Shown here piece after piece: positions 62,080-64,000 of a stretch of DNA of 64,000 nucleotides (the first letter of the stretch is position 1; every line of letters starts with the position of its first letter). The notes below the pieces were generated by a model. That model did not search any database, was not told the DNA's origin, and saw only the letters and a program-made list of their open reading frames with translations. The position numbers and the translations under genes were made by a program. The DNA is from Desulfovibrio sp. (lineage in GTDB: Bacteria > Desulfobacterota > Desulfovibrionia > Desulfovibrionales > Desulfovibrionaceae): assembly GCA_031287575.1 (NCBI GenBank), contig JAITSV010000034.1:62001-126000 (forward strand), in the 5' to 3' direction.

Positions 62080-63557
62080 GATGCGTTTTCCTCCTCGATC
62101 TCGTGGATCAGATAGTTGATGAGCAGGTGCGCCATGGTCACCTGCCAGAACTGTCCGGCCATGGTCAGCTCCAGCCAGTCGCCGTCCCGTTCCAGCAGCC
62201 CGGCACCGCGCCACTGTTCCAGCAGGGGCGCGGCATGGCGCGCCACGGGCTGGCCCAGTTCCGCGTCCAGCCGGGCGGGGTCGATGCGCCCCGCCTCGAA
62301 GGCGGCGGCCACGGCCCGCGCAAGCCCGGCGGAGGCCGGGGGCAGCATCAGGGCCATGACGGGCTTGCCGTCGCCCTGCACCGCCGCCAGCCAATCGGCG
62401 TAGGTGCGCTGGATGAAGAAGGCGTGGCCGTGCAGCATGCCCCCGGCCCCGGGGCCATACGCCAGACAGTGCGCCTGCCCCTTGGCCAGTTGATTGTAGC
62501 AATTGCGCTCGCGCGTGGTGCGGCCCCAGTGGCTGGACGACAGCCGCCGCCAGCGCGCCCCGTGCATCAGCCGGATGCCTTCGGCGAACAGGCGGCCCTG
62601 CTCCGCCATGCCCGCCGCCGGGGGCAGCTTGCCCGCCTCCACCGCCGCGAACAGCGGCGTGCCCCGAAACACGTTGAGCTGGTAGAAGTCCGCGCCGTCC
62701 AGCTCCAGTTCCAGCAGGGTTTCCACGTCGCGCCGCCACGAATCGGCGGTCTGGGTGGGAAATCCGTAGATCAGGTCGATGACCACCGCCGCCTGGTCGT
62801 AGGCGGCAAGGCGGCGCAGCGCGGCCACGATCTCCTCGCGCGGGGCGCGGCGGCCCATGCGGCGACGCAGTTCGGTGTCGAAGGTCTGCACCCCCAGCGA
62901 AAAGCGGTTGGCCCCGCCCGCAAGGCAGGCTTCCATCTTCTCCGGCCCGAAGTTGTGGATGCGCCCTTCCACGGTGATCTCGCAGTCGTTGGCCAGGGGC
63001 AGGGCCGCCGCGATGCCCCGGAGCAGCCGCAGCAGGTCCGGGGCTTCCAGCGCCGTGGGGGTGCCGCCGCCGATGTACACGGCATGCACCGGGCCTTCGC
63101 TCTGGGCGGGGGCGTGGGCCCACATGTCCAGTTCGCGCAGCAGGCCATCGGTGTAGCGGGCGCTTTCGCCGGGGCCGTAGGCCTTGGTGTAGAAGCCGCA
63201 GTACAGGCAGTGCGTTTCGCAGAACGGCACGTGCACGTAGGCCGCCGTCTTGCCCGTGCGCGGGCGGGACAGCAGATGGCCCAGCAGATCGGCCCGGCGG
63301 TCTTCTTCCACCGGGGTACCGCCCAATCCCGCATGGATGGCCAGCTTGCGCGCGAAGGCATTGCCCAGCGGGTCGCCATCGGTGGCGGCAAAGCAGGCCC
63401 GCAGGCGCTGCCCGGCGGCATCCGTGGGAGCGGGGGCGTCGGGAGCGGCGGCATTGGCCGCTCCCCCCTCCGGCAGGCCCTGCTTGCCGTACATGCGATT
63501 TTGGATTTCATTATCGTTCGTGGGCAACATGGCGGCGTCTGAAACCGTACGAGTCAT
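62076..63557 (-). CDS. hutW: HutW/ChuW-type radical SAM protein (anaerobic heme degradation)
   Basis: 493 aa. HemN-like radical-SAM motif CETHCLYC gives C-x3-C-x2-C; GGGTPT and ITVEGRIHNFG follow, as in the HutW/ChuW/HmuW group rather than true coproporphyrinogen oxidase. Such enzymes open heme without oxygen, transferring a methyl group and freeing iron (anaerobilin formation), which fits an anaerobe. An N-terminal region of about 65 residues precedes the core. The start at 63557 has no strong ribosome-binding site, and an ATG at residue 10 is possible. It heads the locus and is coupled to the receptor. Confidence 0.87.
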   Translation of the reverse strand: MTRTVSDAAMLPTNDNEIQNRMYGKQGLPEGGAANAAAPDAPAPTDAAGQRLRACFAATDGDPLGNAFARKLAIHAGLGGTPVEEDRRADLLGHLLSRPRTGKTAAYVHVPFCETHCLYCGFYTKAYGPGESARYTDGLLRELDMWAHAPAQSEGPVHAVYIGGGTPTALEAPDLLRLLRGIAAALPLANDCEITVEGRIHNFGPEKMEACLAGGANRFSLGVQTFDTELRRRMGRRAPREEIVAALRRLAAYDQAAVVIDLIYGFPTQTADSWRRDVETLLELELDGADFYQLNVFRGTPLFAAVEAGKLPPAAGMAEQGRLFAEGIRLMHGARWRRLSSSHWGRTTRERNCYNQLAKGQAHCLAYGPGAGGMLHGHAFFIQRTYADWLAAVQGDGKPVMALMLPPASAGLARAVAAAFEAGRIDPARLDAELGQPVARHAAPLLEQWRGAGLLERDGDWLELTMAGQFWQVTMAHLLINYLIHEIEEENAS

Positions 63558-63890
63558 GCGGTGTACCCCGGCTGCCCCCGCGACAGACAGCGTGTTTTAA
63601 TGTACTCACAAAGTTTGATTAAGCGAACTTTTTAGCCCAATGCCACGCAGCCCTGCCGGTGTCAAGGCTGTCGGTTCAAAAAACGGCGGACTTTGGATGC
63701 CGGGGCAGTCGAGCCATGCCATGCGGGGACGGGAGAGGACTGGGTGGGGCCGGGAGAGGGCGGACGGGGGCGGACGGGGACGGCGTGATGGCAGGTCTTG
63801 ACGCATGGTCGGCGCAGTCCGTGCGGGAATGCCGCGCACATGCGGGATGTGTCGCCGCGTCGCCCCCCGCACCAGGTAGACGCCAACAAA
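63558..63890 (-). other. 333-bp gap upstream of hutW
   Basis: Carries an imperfect operator-like palindrome AAAGTT...AACTTT (63610-63631) near the start of hutW and no recognisable gene. It presumably holds the promoter of the hutW-receptor pair. Confidence 0.4.
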
Positions 63891-63923
63891 CACAGGGGGG
63901 CAGACAACGTCTGCCCCCCTGTG
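63891..63923. terminator. Strong hairpin terminator, probably of a gene beyond the right edge
   Basis: Perfect 15-bp stem (63891-63905 with 63909-63923) and 3-nt loop. The minus-strand side is followed by TTTGTT, favouring use by a minus-strand gene to the right of the window. Confidence 0.75.
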
Positions 63924-64000
63924 AAATTCCTTGCCGCCGCCCGGCGATCCGCATGTACCGCCATTCAGGCAGCAAATTCTGGCCAGTGACAGTTAACGGC

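Noticed and set aside
63610..63631. AAAGTT...AACTTT palindrome as a Fur box for hutW
   Set aside because: The arms and centre do not resemble the Fur consensus well; kept only as an unspecified operator-like site in the gap entry.

Overview
The window is high-GC, densely coded bacterial DNA. Several features together suggest a Desulfovibrionaceae sulfate or sulfite reducer (Desulfovibrio/Nitratidesulfovibrio type): a glycyl-radical enzyme with the active-site pattern of sulfonate C-S lyases, a tungsten-type aldehyde:ferredoxin oxidoreductase with its own MoaD/ThiF-like partners, a stand-alone IMP cyclohydrolase, and an anaerobic heme-use locus with a radical-SAM HutW-type protein. This placement is inferred from gene content, not from a marker gene.

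Left part (1-22.9 kb). A truncated RNB exoribonuclease, plsY and thrC are housekeeping genes. They are followed by a catabolic cluster at about 4.8-18.8 kb: glycyl-radical enzyme, its activase, an SDR dehydrogenase, a taurine/sulfonate-type ABC importer (binding protein, two different permeases, two different ATPases), a 3-hydroxyisobutyrate-dehydrogenase-like reductase, a succinate-semialdehyde-type aldehyde dehydrogenase, and a PAS-AAA+-Fis sigma54 activator. Two well-spaced sigma54 (-24/-12) promoters, at 4801 and 8846, precede the lyase and the dehydrogenase/transporter block, and both have a shared 24-bp motif upstream. The simplest reading is import of an organosulfonate, radical release of sulfite as electron acceptor, and oxidation or reduction of the carbon product. 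The substrate is not proved. A DMT permease, IMP cyclohydrolase and hflX (apparently with an AUC start codon) follow.

Middle (22.9-50 kb). A 1.5-kb gap holds an AT-rich, TTGCAACA-rich segment and a potentially structured region but no convincing gene. It is followed by a CoA-disulfide-reductase/rhodanese fusion. Then come mostly minus-strand genes: a second DMT permease, an AraC-MGMT protein, a MoeB/ThiF-like protein, two MoaD-like proteins and AOR; potABCD spermidine/putrescine uptake; a polysaccharide deacetylase with aroE; hisI-hisG; a TrmO-class II aldolase fusion; thiL; a UvrD-type helicase; an alkaline-phosphatase-superfamily hydrolase; and a tautomerase. Copies of a palindromic repeat family lie in two gaps.

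Right part (50-64 kb). tRNA-Leu(UAA) is followed by a lower-GC Fic protein. Next are an ABC exporter divergent from a DtxR/MntR-family regulator, and a long minus-strand iron/heme locus: hutW-like radical SAM, TonB-dependent receptor, an ECF-type importer (S, T and a fused double ATPase), hutX, a flavodoxin and tonB, with a Fur-like box at 59.9 kb. Here an ECF importer sits where a HmuTUV-type system would normally be.
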